NCBI GenBank assembly: GCA_016861105.1
Contig: BOKS01000011.1
Location: 112,767 to 176,766 of the forward strand
Source: Betaproteobacteria bacterium
GTDB taxonomy: Bacteria > Pseudomonadota > Gammaproteobacteria > Burkholderiales > Casimicrobiaceae
Length of the DNA stretch: 64,000 nucleotides
Direction: 5' to 3'
The notes under the pieces are model-generated. The model was not told the origin of the DNA. It did no database searches and was given only the letters and a program-made list of their open reading frames with translations. Positions 36,601 through 44,952 of the stretch are shown here, one piece after another; position 1 is the first letter of the stretch; each line of letters begins with the position of its first letter. The position numbers and the translations under genes were made by a program.

Positions 36601-36966
36601 ATGGAGCAGGACCCCAACTGCATCTTCTGCCGCATCGTGCGCGGCGAGATCCCGAGCCGGAAGGTCTACGAGGACGCCGACGTCCTGGCGTTCCACGACA
36701 TCCAGCCCGTCGCGCCGGTGCACCTGCTGGTGATCCCCAAGGCGCACGTCGCCTCGCTGTACGACGTCGCGCCGGCGCACGAGGCGGTCCTGGGCAGGAT
36801 CATGGCGATCGCCGGCCGGCTGGCGCGCGACCACGGCGCGGACGACGGGTTCCGCGCGATCGTCAACACCGGACGCGTGGGCCGCCAGGAGGTCATGCAC
36901 GTCCACGTCCACCTCATCGGCGGGGGCGAGCCGCTCGGCCCGATGATCGCCCGCAAGGGTCACTGA
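36601..36966 (+). CDS. HIT-family (HinT-like) purine-nucleoside phosphoramidase
   Basis: 121 aa. [30 protein letters not shown] at the start and the histidine triad [18 protein letters not shown] at the end are diagnostic of HinT/PKCI proteins, with zinc-type Cys in IFCRI. HinT hydrolyses AMP-lysine and similar phosphoramidates. Often placed between hisE and tatA in proteobacteria. Confidence 0.93.
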   Translation: MEQDPNCIFCRIVRGEIPSRKVYEDADVLAFHDIQPVAPVHLLVIPKAHVASLYDVAPAHEAVLGRIMAIAGRLARDHGADDGFRAIVNTGRVGRQEVMHVHVHLIGGGEPLGPMIARKGH

Positions 36967-36977
36967 AGGAGAGTTCG

Positions 36978-37220
36978 ATGGGTTCATTCAGCATCTGGCA
37001 CTGGCTGATCGTCCTGTTGGTCGTCGTGCTGATCTTCGGCACGAAGAAGCTGCGCAACATCGGCCAGGACCTCGGCGGCGCGGTGAAGGGCTTCAAGGAA
37101 GGCATGAAGAGCTCGAACGAGGACGCCGACGCCGCGAAGGGCGCGACCGAGCCGGCCTCGCAGATCGCCGGCAAGACGATCGAGGGCGAAGTCAAGCGCG
37201 AGTCGTCCACGCGCACCTGA
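36978..37220 (+). CDS. tatA: TatA, twin-arginine translocase channel subunit
   Basis: 80 aa. Short N-tail, membrane helix ([16 protein letters not shown]), [21 protein letters not shown] amphipathic helix and polar tail: the TatA/E pattern. GAAGGAGAG precedes the ATG. Many TatA copies form the pore for folded proteins. Confidence 0.96.
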   Translation: MGSFSIWHWLIVLLVVVLIFGTKKLRNIGQDLGGAVKGFKEGMKSSNEDADAAKGATEPASQIAGKTIEGEVKRESSTRT

Positions 37221-37311
37221 CCTCGGCGCGGCCGCTCCCGGGGCGCTCGCCGCGGCCGCGGCGGGGCCGCCCGCCGGCACGTCCGCCGCGGCCTCGCGTA
37301 CGTCACTCCCG

Positions 37312-37755
37312 ATGTTCGACATCGCGTTCTCCGAGCTCATCATCATCGCCGTCGTGGCGCTGATCGTCGTCGGCCCCGAGCGGCTGCCGAAGGCCGCGCG
37401 CACCATGGGCCACCTCTTCGGGCGGCTGCAGCGCTACGTCAACGACGTGAAGACCGACATCAACCGCGAGATGGAGCTCGAGGAGCTGCGCAAGCTGCAG
37501 CAGCAGGTGCAGAGCGCCGCGCGCGAGATCGAGACGTCGGTGAGCAGTGCGGCCCGGGACTTCGAGAGCGGCGTCCGCGGCGTGGAGACGCAACTCGCCG
37601 ATACGGCGGCCGAGGCCCCCGCGCCGGCGTCGTCGCTGCCGCCGCTCGCCGAGCCGCCGCCGCAGGGTGCCGCCGCCAGCGGGGCGGACGCGCTGCCGGC
37701 CGCCGGAGCCGAGGCGCCCCGCCAGTCACGTCTGCCGGGCTTCGATCCGCTCTGA
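37312..37755 (+). CDS. tatB: TatB, twin-arginine receptor subunit
   Basis: 147 aa. MFDIAFSELIIIAVVALIVVGPERLPKAARTMG is the TatB start, with the conserved Glu in the helix and the GPERLP hinge, then a long amphipathic helix (about 35-85) and a Pro/Ala-rich end. With TatC it recognises RR signal peptides. It is separated from tatA by 91 nt. Confidence 0.96.
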   Translation: MFDIAFSELIIIAVVALIVVGPERLPKAARTMGHLFGRLQRYVNDVKTDINREMELEELRKLQQQVQSAAREIETSVSSAARDFESGVRGVETQLADTAAEAPAPASSLPPLAEPPPQGAAASGADALPAAGAEAPRQSRLPGFDPL

Positions 37756-37812
37756 CGCCTCCCATCGCACGCGGGTGCCGCCGTCGCGGCCCCGCGGGCC
37801 CAACCGCACCCG

Positions 37813-38571
37813 ATGAGCGACACGCCGGACACGCCGCAGGAGACGTTCATGTCTCACCTGGTCGAGCTGCGCGACCGGCTGCTGCGCTCGATCATCGCCG
37901 TCGTCGTGGTGACGCTGGCGCTGGTCCCGTGGGCCAAGGACACCTACGCCGTACTCGCGCAGCCGCTGCTCGCGGCGCTGCCGCAGGGCGCGACGATGAT
38001 CGCCACGGACGTCACGGGCACGTTCCTCGTGCCGCTCAAGGTCACGCTGATGGCCGCGTTCCTGGTCGTGCTGCCCTACGTCCTCTACCAGATGTGGGCG
38101 TTCGTCGCGCCGGGGCTCTACCAGCACGAGAAGCGCCTCGCGCTGCCCGTGATCGTGTCCAGCGTGGCGTTCTTCTTCGTCGGGATGGCGTTCGCCTACT
38201 TCGTCGTGTTCCCGGTCGCGTTCCACTTCTTCGCGAGCTACACGCCTTCCGGCGTGCAGATGATGACCGACATCGAGAAGTACCTGTCGTTCGTCCTGAC
38301 GATGTTCCTCGCCTTCGGCGTGACCTTCGAGACGCCGGTGGTCGTCGTGGTCCTGGTGCGCCTCGGCATCGTGCCGCTGGAGAAGCTGCGCGCGGCGCGG
38401 CCGTACGTCATCGTCGGCGCGTTCGTCATCGGCGCGATCTTCACGCCGCCCGACGTGATCAGCCAGCTGCTGCTGGCCATTCCCCTGTGGCTGCTCTACG
38501 AGACCGGCCTGTTCCTCGGCCGCTTCGTGACGCCGAAGGCGACCGAGGACGCCGGAGAAACCGCGGGCTGA
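37813..38571 (+). CDS. tatC: TatC, twin-arginine translocase core
   Basis: 252 aa with six membrane helices. The start MSHLVELRDRLLRSIIAVVV is diagnostic, followed by YQMWAFVAPGLYQHEKR and FGVTFETPVVVVVLVRLG with the conserved Glu. It binds the RR signal. The TGA stop lies inside a perfect 11-bp inverted repeat shared with the convergent protease gene. Confidence 0.97.
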   Translation: MSDTPDTPQETFMSHLVELRDRLLRSIIAVVVVTLALVPWAKDTYAVLAQPLLAALPQGATMIATDVTGTFLVPLKVTLMAAFLVVLPYVLYQMWAFVAPGLYQHEKRLALPVIVSSVAFFFVGMAFAYFVVFPVAFHFFASYTPSGVQMMTDIEKYLSFVLTMFLAFGVTFETPVVVVVLVRLGIVPLEKLRAARPYVIVGAFVIGAIFTPPDVISQLLLAIPLWLLYETGLFLGRFVTPKATEDAGETAG

Positions 38572-38602
38572 CGGCGCGCGCGGGCGCCTCGCGTCAGCCC
38601 GC
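38563..38602. terminator. Bidirectional terminator-like palindrome between tatC and the protease gene
   Basis: GCGGGCTGACG at 38563-38573 and CGTCAGCCCGC at 38592-38602 are perfect inverted repeats of 11 bp with an 18-nt GC-rich loop. Each arm contains the stop codon of one of the two convergent genes (tatC TGA 38569-38571; protease TGA 38596-38594), so both proteins end in Ala-Gly. No T runs, so termination may rely on Rho. Confidence 0.5.
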
Positions 38603-39754
38603 GCGCGGGCGCCGCCCCACCGTGACGTCGACGGCCACCGGCCTGCCGTCGCGCAGGACGGTGACGCGGGCGCTCGACCCCGGCGGCAGCTGCGCGATGC
38701 GCGCGAGCAGCGTGGGCGTGTTGTGCGTCGGCCGCCCCTCGACCTCGACGACCACGTCGCGCACGCGGATGCCCGCACGGTCGGCCGGTCCGCCCCGCTG
38801 CAAGCCGACGATCACCACGCCCTCGGCGCGGTCGAGCGCGAGCGCGCGCGCGGCCGCCGCGTCGACGTCCTGCGGCTCGACGCCGAGCCAGCCCCGCGTG
38901 ACCTCCCCCTTCTCGATGATCTGCGCGAGGACGTCGCGCGCGAGGGACACGGGGATCGCGAAGCCGATGCCCATCGACCCGCCCGAGCGCGAGTAGATCG
39001 TGCTGTTGATGCCGATGAGCCGGCCCGCCGCGTCGACCAGCGCGCCACCCGAGTTGCCCGGATTGATCGCGGCGTCGGTCTGGATGAAGTCCTCGTAGCG
39101 GTTGATGCCGAGCTGGGTGCGGCCGAGCGCCGAGACGATGCCCGACGTCACCGTGTTGCCGAAGCCGAACGGGTTGCCGATCGCGAGCACCGCGTCGCCC
39201 ACCTCGACCGCGTCGAGGTCGCCGAACGTGATCGCCGGCAGGCCGGACGCCTCGGCCTTGAGCACGGCGAGGTCGGTCTCCGGGTCCGTCCCGCGGACGC
39301 GCGCGGCGATGCGGCGCCCGTCGGCGAGCACGAGCTGGATGTCGTCGGCCCCGTCGACGACGTGGTGGTTGGTGAGGACGTACCCCTCGGACGCGACGAT
39401 CACGCCCGAGCCGAGGCTCGTCGCGCGCTGCGGCGGCATGCGCTGGGCGAGGTCGGGGAAGTAGCGCCGCAGCAGGTGGTCGTCGAGCAGCGGGTGCCGC
39501 CCGCGCATCTCCTTGCTGGTGTAGATGTTGACCACGGCCGGCATGGCGGCCTTCGCCGCCCCCGCGAACGACGCCGTGCCCCCGGCGCCCGGCGCCGGCG
39601 GCACAACCGGGCCGGCCGCCTGCTGCAGCAGCACGACGTTGCCGGTGCCCGAGAACCGGGGCAGCAGGTCGGGACGCAGCGTGGCGACGACGAAGAGCGC
39701 GGCCAGCACCAGCGTGCAGGCCTGCGCGAACAGCAGCCAGAACTTGCGGAGCAC
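38594..39754 (-). CDS. Membrane-anchored periplasmic serine protease of the DegP/DegS (HtrA) family
   Basis: 386 aa from GTG 39754. An N-terminal hydrophobic anchor or uncleaved signal (FWLLFAQACTLVLAALFVVA) precedes the trypsin-like domain, with His in LTNHHVVDGADD, Asp in DPETDLAVLKAE and Ser in NPGNSGGALVDAAG. A single PDZ domain follows (RGWLGVEPQDV, then GPADRAGIRVRDVVVEVEG). One PDZ and the anchor favour a DegS/HhoB-like layout; MucD/DegP orthologues are an alternative. An ATG at 39895 would place the promoter inside the coding sequence and is rejected. Conserved between tatC and petA in betaproteobacteria. Confidence 0.9.
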   Translation of the reverse strand: MLRKFWLLFAQACTLVLAALFVVATLRPDLLPRFSGTGNVVLLQQAAGPVVPPAPGAGGTASFAGAAKAAMPAVVNIYTSKEMRGRHPLLDDHLLRRYFPDLAQRMPPQRATSLGSGVIVASEGYVLTNHHVVDGADDIQLVLADGRRIAARVRGTDPETDLAVLKAEASGLPAITFGDLDAVEVGDAVLAIGNPFGFGNTVTSGIVSALGRTQLGINRYEDFIQTDAAINPGNSGGALVDAAGRLIGINSTIYSRSGGSMGIGFAIPVSLARDVLAQIIEKGEVTRGWLGVEPQDVDAAAARALALDRAEGVVIVGLQRGGPADRAGIRVRDVVVEVEGRPTHNTPTLLARIAQLPPGSSARVTVLRDGRPVAVDVTVGRRPRAG

Positions 39755-39782
39755 GTCGCTTCGGGCGGGGAGGTCCGCGTCG

Positions 39783-39788
39783 ATTATA
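39783..39788 (-). promoter_or_regulatory. -10 box for the protease gene
   Basis: Minus-strand TATAAT; start expected near 39776 and a 22-nt leader to the GTG at 39754. The -35 is poor, which could mean activator dependence. Confidence 0.5.
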
Positions 39789-39964
39789 GGTCCGCCGTGC
39801 CGGCGCCCCGTGACGCGAAGCGCTTGCCGATTCCCGCCGGGAGACGAACGCCGCCGCCCGCGCCGTGGCGGCACGGTTCGCGTGTCCAGCCGCAAGCCGT
39901 TGTTCCGCGGGCGGAATCCGGCCTCGGGACGGCTACGGGCTTCCGGCGGGTCGGCGCAATCCCG

Positions 39965-39970
39965 TATAAT
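39965..39970 (+). promoter_or_regulatory. -10 box for petABC
   Basis: Perfect TATAAT in a local AT-rich patch, with TTCCGG as a weak -35 at 39941-39946 (18-nt spacer). Leader of about 80 nt to petA. Confidence 0.55.
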
Positions 39971-40056
39971 TCAAAGGTTTTGCGACGCCGGCGCACCGCC
40001 CTCGCGCCTGCCGTCGGATCCCCTTCCGCGAAGCCTCCTTCCCTCGTCCGGCGAGC

Positions 40057-40662
40057 ATGGCCACTGACGCACATCCATCCCCCACGGTCGACCAGCGCAA
40101 GCGCCGCTTCCTGATCGGCGCGACCGGCGCGGTCGGCGGCATCGGCGCCCTCGCGGCGGCCACCCCGTTCGTGATGTCGTTCTTCCCCTCCGAGCGCGCG
40201 AAGGCCGCCGGCGCCCCGGTCGAGGTCGACATCGGCAAGCTGGAGGCGGGCCAGAAGATCGACGTCGAGTACCGCGGCAAGGTCGTGTGGCTGATCCGCC
40301 GCACGCCCGAGATGCTCGCCACGCTGCCGAAGCTCACGGCGCAGCTCGCCGATCCGGGCTCGGAGAAGTCGCTGCAGCCGGAGTACGCGAAGAACGAGGC
40401 GCGCTCGATCAAGCCGGAGGTGTTCGTCGCGGTCGGGATCTGCACGCACCTCGGCTGCTCGCCGACGTTCCGCAAGGACGTCGCGCCGGCGGACCTCGGC
40501 GCCGACTGGCTGGGCGGGTTCTTCTGCCCCTGCCACCAGTCGAAGTTCGACCTCGCGGGCCGCGTCTACCGCGGCGTCCCCGCGCCGACGAACCTCGAGA
40601 TCCCGCGCCACCGCTACCTCGCCGACACCAAGCTCGTGATCGGCGAGGACGAGAAGGCCTGA
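40057..40662 (+). CDS. petA: PetA, Rieske iron-sulfur subunit of cytochrome bc1
   Basis: 201 aa. A Tat-type N-terminus (RKRRFLIGATGAVGGIG) serves as the membrane anchor. The [2Fe-2S] ligands are in CTHLGCSP and CPCHQSKFD, with PTNLEIPRHRYL after. It takes electrons from ubiquinol to cytochrome c1. Tat export of Rieske proteins is established, and tatABC lies nearby. Start at ATG 40057; 13 nt to petB. Confidence 0.97.
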   Translation: MATDAHPSPTVDQRKRRFLIGATGAVGGIGALAAATPFVMSFFPSERAKAAGAPVEVDIGKLEAGQKIDVEYRGKVVWLIRRTPEMLATLPKLTAQLADPGSEKSLQPEYAKNEARSIKPEVFVAVGICTHLGCSPTFRKDVAPADLGADWLGGFFCPCHQSKFDLAGRVYRGVPAPTNLEIPRHRYLADTKLVIGEDEKA

Positions 40663-40675
40663 CGGGAGCCCGCGC

Positions 40676-41962
40676 ATGGACAAGGTGATCCGCTGGATCG
40701 ACGACCGCTTCCCGCTGACGGCGCTGTGGGAGTCGCAGTGGGGCAAGTACGTCGCCCCGAAGAACTTCAACTTCTGGTACTACTTCGGCTCGCTCGCCGC
40801 CTTCGTGCTCGTGATCCAGATCGTCACGGGCATCTTCCTCACGATGAACTACAAGCCCGACGCGGCCAAGGCGTTCGAGTCGGTCGAGTACATCATGCGG
40901 GACGTGCAGTGGGGCTGGCTGATCCGCTACATGCACTCCACCGGCGCGTCGATGTTCTTCGTCGTCGTGTACCTGCACATGTTCCGCGCGCTGCTGTACG
41001 GCAGCTACCGCAAGCCGCGCGAGCTCACGTGGATCATCGGCTGCCTCATCTACCTCGCGCTGATGGCGGAGGCGTTCTTCGGCTACCTGCTGCCGTGGGG
41101 CCAGATGTCGTACTGGGGCGCGCAGGTGATCGTCAACCTGTTCGCGACGGTGCCGGTCATCGGCGAGGACCTCGCCCTGTGGATCCGCGGCGACTACACG
41201 ATCAGCGACATCACGCTGAATCGCTTCTTCGCCTTCCACGTGATCGCGATCCCGCTGGTGCTGCTCGGGCTCGTCGCCGCGCACCTGATGGCGCTGCACG
41301 AGACGGGCTCGAACAACCCCGACGGCGTCGAGATCAAGAAGCAGCCGAAGGACCCGAAGACCGGGCTGCCGCTGGACGGCATCTACTCGCACCCGTACTA
41401 CACGATCAAGGACATCGTCGGCGTGGTCGTGTTCCTCGCGGTGTTCTCGGTGATCGTGTTCTTCATGCCCGAGATGGGCGGCTACTTCCTCGAGTACAAC
41501 AACTTCATCCCCGCCGACCCGCTGAAGACGCCCGAGCACATCGCGCCGGTGTGGTACTTCACGCCGTTCTACGCGATGCTGCGGGCGGTGCCGTCGGAGA
41601 TCCTGCCGTTCCTGCCGGCGACGCAGTTCTACGGCGTGCTGGTCATGGGCGCCGCCGTGGTCATCCTGTTCGCGCTGCCCTGGCTCGACCGCGGCGACGT
41701 GAAGTCGATCCGCTACCGCGGCTGGCGCTACAAGGCGTGGCTCGCGGCGTTCGTCGTCGCGTTCCTCGTCCTCGGCTATCTCGGCGTGGTCCCGGTCACG
41801 GTGTGGGGCCAGTTCGGCCCCGGCGTCCCGCTCGTGGGCGGCGTCGACGTGGCGACGGTGGTCGCGCGCGTGCTCACGCTCGTCTACTTCCTCTTCTTCC
41901 TGCTGATGCCCTGGTACACCGCGCGCGACGTGACGAAGCCCGTGCCGGAGCGGGTGCGCTGA
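40676..41962 (+). CDS. petB: PetB, cytochrome b subunit of bc1
   Basis: 428 aa. Heme-ligand His pairs lie in RYMHSTGASMFFVVVYLHMFRALLYGSY (in parts) and FHVIAIPLVLLGLVAAHLMALHETGSNNP. The Qo-site motif reads PVWYF rather than PEWYF, the variant common in beta/gamma proteobacteria. About eight or nine membrane helices. It oxidises ubiquinol at Qo and reduces quinone at Qi. Three nt to petC. Confidence 0.96.
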   Translation: MDKVIRWIDDRFPLTALWESQWGKYVAPKNFNFWYYFGSLAAFVLVIQIVTGIFLTMNYKPDAAKAFESVEYIMRDVQWGWLIRYMHSTGASMFFVVVYLHMFRALLYGSYRKPRELTWIIGCLIYLALMAEAFFGYLLPWGQMSYWGAQVIVNLFATVPVIGEDLALWIRGDYTISDITLNRFFAFHVIAIPLVLLGLVAAHLMALHETGSNNPDGVEIKKQPKDPKTGLPLDGIYSHPYYTIKDIVGVVVFLAVFSVIVFFMPEMGGYFLEYNNFIPADPLKTPEHIAPVWYFTPFYAMLRAVPSEILPFLPATQFYGVLVMGAAVVILFALPWLDRGDVKSIRYRGWRYKAWLAAFVVAFLVLGYLGVVPVTVWGQFGPGVPLVGGVDVATVVARVLTLVYFLFFLLMPWYTARDVTKPVPERVR

Positions 41963-41964
41963 CG

Positions 41965-42804
41965 ATGAACAAGACCGCCCTCATCCTCGCCGCCGCGCTG
42001 GCGGTCCTCGCCGGCGTCGCCCACGCCGCCGGCGCGCCCGCGCCGCGGATGGAGTCCGCGAGCATCGATCCGCGCGACGTGCCGTCGCTGCAGCGCGGCG
42101 CGCGCACCTTCGTCAACTACTGCCTCAACTGCCACAGCGCGAAGTACATGCGCTACAACCGGCTGGCCGACCTCGGCCTCGGCGATCAGCAGATCGCCGA
42201 CAACCTCGTGCTCACGGGCCGGTTCGAAGCCACCGACGCCGGCGTCCAGTACGTCCCGACGAAGACCGGCGAGACGATGCAGGTGGCGATGCGGCCCGAG
42301 GACGCGAAGGCGTGGTTCGGCGCGCCTCCTCCCGACCTTTCCGTGCAGGCGCGCGTGCGCGGCGAGCGGTGGCTGTACAACTACTTCCTCGCCTTCTACC
42401 GCGACGAGCGCTCCGCGACCGGCTGGAACAACCTCGTGTTCGCCAACGTCGGCATGCCGCACGCGCTGTGGGAGCTGCAGGGGACGCAGAAGCTCGTCGC
42501 CACGTCGTTCGACAAGGCGTCCGACGCGAACGCGGCGGCGATCGCGGCGAAGGGGCTCGCGCTGGTCGAGCCGACGCCGGACCACAGGTTCGTGGTGAAG
42601 ACGCTGGCGCCGGACGTGCCCGGCACGATGAGCCCTGCCGAATACCGGCGCGCCATCGGCGATCTCGTGAACTTCATGGCCTACGTGGCGGAACCTGCGA
42701 AGGTGCAGCGCACGCGGCTGGGCCTGGTCGTGCTGATGTTCCTCGGCGTGCTCTTCGTCCTCGCCTACTGGCTCAAGCGCGAGTACTGGAAGGACGTGCA
42801 CTAG
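41965..42804 (+). CDS. petC: PetC, cytochrome c1 subunit of bc1
   Basis: 279 aa. Cleavable signal (MNKTALILAAALAVLAGVAHAA), heme motif CLNCH in NYCLNCHSAKYMRYNRL, NVGMPHALWELQG and TMSPAEYRRAIGDLVNFMAYV, then a C-terminal membrane anchor ending LKREYWKDVH. Its TAG stop at 42802-42804 lies inside the first CTAG of the 195-bp repeat, so the protein end appears normal despite the insertion. Confidence 0.96.
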   Translation: MNKTALILAAALAVLAGVAHAAGAPAPRMESASIDPRDVPSLQRGARTFVNYCLNCHSAKYMRYNRLADLGLGDQQIADNLVLTGRFEATDAGVQYVPTKTGETMQVAMRPEDAKAWFGAPPPDLSVQARVRGERWLYNYFLAFYRDERSATGWNNLVFANVGMPHALWELQGTQKLVATSFDKASDANAAAIAAKGLALVEPTPDHRFVVKTLAPDVPGTMSPAEYRRAIGDLVNFMAYVAEPAKVQRTRLGLVVLMFLGVLFVLAYWLKREYWKDVH

Positions 42805-42995
42805 TGGCCCGGGTGGGAAGGTCGTCGCACAGGGGCGGACGAGAAACGGCGCGCTGCAGTGTCGCGGCTCTCGCGGATGGTCGCGATCTCCGCTTCGGGC
42901 CGCTTCGCGCAGCGCATCCGTTTTCGTCGCCTTCGTGCCGCCGGCTCGTTCGCGATCGACGCATTCTTCGACGAACCTCCGGCCCGGGAAACTAG
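42801..42995. repeat. 195-bp palindromic MITE-like element, copy B (after petC)
   Basis: Same length and ends as the copy at 3199-3393 (CTAG at 42801-42804 and 42992-42995), about 84% identical without gaps. The terminal arms CTAGTGGCCCGGGTGGGAAG and CTAGTTTCCCGGGCCGGAGG (complement of right end) pair with about 21 matches in 27. The position equivalent to base 26 is C in both arms here and T in both arms of copy A, a paired change. The left CTAG forms the petC stop. Apparent open frames through it look like chance. Confidence 0.8.
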
Positions 42996-43118
42996 CGCCG
43001 GCGCGCGGCGGGGCGGGAGCAGGGGGCCCGTCCCGTTGCTTTCGGGGGCGTCGCCCCCACATTGCAGTCCGACGGCCGACCAGAGCCGCTCGCGAAGCTC
43101 CGCGGGGAGATGTCCGCC

Positions 43119-43718
43119 ATGATGACCCTGTACTCCGGCACCACCGATCCCTTCAGCCAGCGCTGCCGCATCGTGCTGCACGAGAAGGGCATGGACTTCC
43201 AGATCATCGACGTGGACCTCGACCACAAGCCCGAGGACCTCGCGGTGATGAATCCCTACAACCAGGTGCCGGTGCTCGTCGAGCGGGACCTGGTGCTGCA
43301 CGAGTCGAACATCATCAACGAGTACATCGACGAGCGCTTCCCGCACCCGCAGCTTATGCCGGCGGATCCGGTGATGCGCGCCCGCGCGCGCCTGTTCCTC
43401 CACCGCTTCGAGAAGGAGCTGTTCTGCCACATCGACGCGCTGGAGGGCGGCAACCAGAAGAACGCCGAGCGCGCGCGCAACCAGGTGCGCGACGCGCTGC
43501 TGCAGATCGCGCCGGTCTTCGCGAAGCACAAGTACATGCTCGGCGACGAGTACTCGATGCTCGACGTCGCCATCACGCCGCTGCTGTGGCGACTCGAGTA
43601 CTACGCGATCGCGATGCCGAAGCAGGCCGCGCCGCTGATGAAGTACGCCGAGCGGCTGTTCTCGCGGCCCGCGTTCTCCGAGGCGCTGACGTCGGCCGAG
43701 CGCGGCATGCGCAAGTAG
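43119..43718 (+). CDS. sspA: SspA, stringent starvation protein A
   Basis: 199 aa, glutathione-S-transferase fold. MTLYSGTTDPFSQRCRIVLHEKGMDF, NPYNQVPVLVERDLVLHESNIINEYIDERFPHP and LGDEYSMLDVAITPLLWRLEYY (in parts) match SspA. It binds RNA polymerase and regulates acid- and starvation-linked genes. ATG 43119 is preferred because GGGGAG lies 9 nt upstream; ATG 43110 touches that site. It is the first gene after the copy-B repeat. Confidence 0.95.
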   Translation: MMTLYSGTTDPFSQRCRIVLHEKGMDFQIIDVDLDHKPEDLAVMNPYNQVPVLVERDLVLHESNIINEYIDERFPHPQLMPADPVMRARARLFLHRFEKELFCHIDALEGGNQKNAERARNQVRDALLQIAPVFAKHKYMLGDEYSMLDVAITPLLWRLEYYAIAMPKQAAPLMKYAERLFSRPAFSEALTSAERGMRK

Positions 43719-44021
43719 CGGCGGAGGCCGCGGCCGGCGCGCCGCCGCCGCGACGTCGCCCGCGCATCGCGACAGCGGGCGGGGACGGGGGCGCGGCGCC
43801 GTGGCCGCGGGTCCGCCGTCCGTCGGGCCGCGCGGCGCGCGGCGCGTCCCGCCGTGGCGTCCACCGTCCCGCCGGGCGCTCCGGGACGTCCCGCGGGGCG
43901 CGAGGCGCGGCGTCCTGTCGAGCACAGCCGGCCGATCCGGCCCCGGACGGCAGCCCGGCGCCGCCGGTCCTCGCGCCGCGCTCTTGACCCCCGGCCCTTC
44001 GTTGGTAGTATCCTGCGCCGC
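43719..44021. other. sspA-sspB intergenic region
   Basis: 303 nt of extremely GC-rich sequence with short repeated CGTCCCGC-type motifs and no credible gene. The only signal is the sspB promoter at its right end. sspA and sspB are usually closer, so some of it may be inserted or degenerate sequence. Confidence 0.5.
43984..44011 (+). promoter_or_regulatory. Sigma-70-like promoter for sspB
   Basis: TTGACC at 43984-43989 and TAGTAT at 44006-44011, 16 nt apart. The start would fall near 44018, only about 4 nt before the ATG, so the transcript would be almost leaderless. Confidence 0.5.
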
Positions 44022-44450
44022 ATGTCCGAGCAGTCCGCCAAGCCCTACCTGGTGCGCGCCATCTGCGAGTGGTGCGCCGACAACGGCCTCACGCCGTACC
44101 TGGCCGTGCGCGTGAACCGCGAGACGAAGGTGCCCGCGGCGTACGTGAAGAACGGCGAGATCGTGCTCAACGTCAGCGCGAGCGCGACGCGGCGGCTCAC
44201 GATCGACAACGACTGGATCCAGTTCACGGCGCGGTTCAACGGCGTGTCGCAGGAGGTGTCGGTGCCGATGTCCGCGGTCGCCGGCATCTTCGCCAAGGAG
44301 ACCGGCTACGGCTTCGCCTTCAACGTCGCGCAGGATCCCGCGTCCTCGCTGGCGGCGGCGACTGCGCCTGCCGACGAGGCACGCGGGCGCGCGGAGTCCG
44401 GCGCCGACAAGCCGCGCGGGCGCCCCACGCACCTGCAGGTCGTGAAGTAG
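44022..44450 (+). CDS. sspB: SspB, ClpXP protease-specificity factor
   Basis: 142 aa. KPYLVRAICEWCADNGLTPYLAVRV and WIQFTARFNGVSQEVSVPMSAVAGIFAKETG (in parts) form the substrate-binding domain. A disordered linker leads to the C-terminal ClpX-binding tail RGRPTHLQVVK. It hands ssrA-tagged proteins to ClpXP. Paired with sspA as usual. Confidence 0.95.
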   Translation: MSEQSAKPYLVRAICEWCADNGLTPYLAVRVNRETKVPAAYVKNGEIVLNVSASATRRLTIDNDWIQFTARFNGVSQEVSVPMSAVAGIFAKETGYGFAFNVAQDPASSLAAATAPADEARGRAESGADKPRGRPTHLQVVK

Positions 44451-44459
44451 CTCCGCGCG

Positions 44460-44488
44460 CCGGCGCGCGTGCGCCGTGCACGCGCCGG
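44460..44488 (+). terminator. Candidate terminator between sspB and tRNA-Thr
   Basis: CCGGCGCGCGTG at 44460-44471 and CACGCGCCGG at 44479-44488 pair as a 10-bp stem with a 2-nt bulge. No T run follows. Confidence 0.35.
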
Positions 44489-44503
44489 AACCCGTCCCAC
44501 GCC

Positions 44504-44579
44504 GCCGGATTAGCTCAGTCGGCAGAGCAACCGCCTTGTAAGCGGTAGGTCATCCGTTCGAATCGGATATCCGGCACCA
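44504..44579 (+). tRNA. tRNA-Thr (anticodon UGU)
   Basis: Full cloverleaf: acceptor GCCGGAT/ATCCGGC, D arm GCTC-AGTCGGCA-GAGC, anticodon stem ACCGC/GCGGT with loop CTTGTAA (anticodon TGT, reading ACA), T arm ATCCG-TTCGAAT-CGGAT, discriminator A and encoded CCA. No integrase or partial tRNA copy lies nearby, so there is no sign it has been used as an integration site. Confidence 0.97.
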
Positions 44580-44952
44580 CGCTCCGCGCCTCGGGGCCGC
44601 CCCCGGCCATCCCGGTCGCGACATTGCGCGACCTGCGCCGCGGCGTCGTGCCGCGAGGTCCGTGCGCCGCGGCGGCGCGCGCGCGTCGTCGCCGCGCACC
44701 CGTCGAGCGGGCGTTGTGCACCGCCGCCGCGAGCGCGGCGCGACGCCGCAAATGGCCAGCTGAAACGTACAACCGCGCTCGCGGCGACGCCTGTCAATTT
44801 TGTCGACGTTTTCTCCGTTCCGTTCGTCGCGGGAGCCTGCGGGAAGCTTTCCATTTTCCGGCGTCTGGCTAGAATCGGTCGACCCTACGCAGCCGCGCGT
44901 AGCGGGCGCAGGGGAGCCGGACCGGCCAACGCGGCGCGCCACGAACAACACC
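44580..44952. other. Region between tRNA-Thr and the tail-anchored protein gene
   Basis: 373 nt without a supported gene. The first half is very GC-rich; 44750-44880 is clearly richer in A and T and holds a candidate -10 box TAGAAT at 44870-44875. The rest is a leader. Confidence 0.5.
44870..44875 (+). promoter_or_regulatory. -10 box for the tail-anchored protein gene
   Basis: TAGAAT with TTTCCA (44848-44853) as a possible -35 at 16 nt. Transcription near 44882 leaves a leader of about 70 nt to ATG 44953 and excludes the in-frame start at 44800. Confidence 0.45.

Larger units (their letters stand above)
39755..40056. other. Divergent intergenic region between the protease gene and petA
   Basis: 302 nt holding two oppositely directed -10 boxes (39783-39788 minus; 39965-39970 plus) and nothing else recognised. 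The middle (39790-39930) is GC-rich without clear repeats. Confidence 0.6.

Noticed and set aside
44792..44797. Exact TTGACA on the minus strand near tRNA-Thr
   Set aside because: No -10 at suitable distance and no gene in that direction except the antisense of the tRNA.
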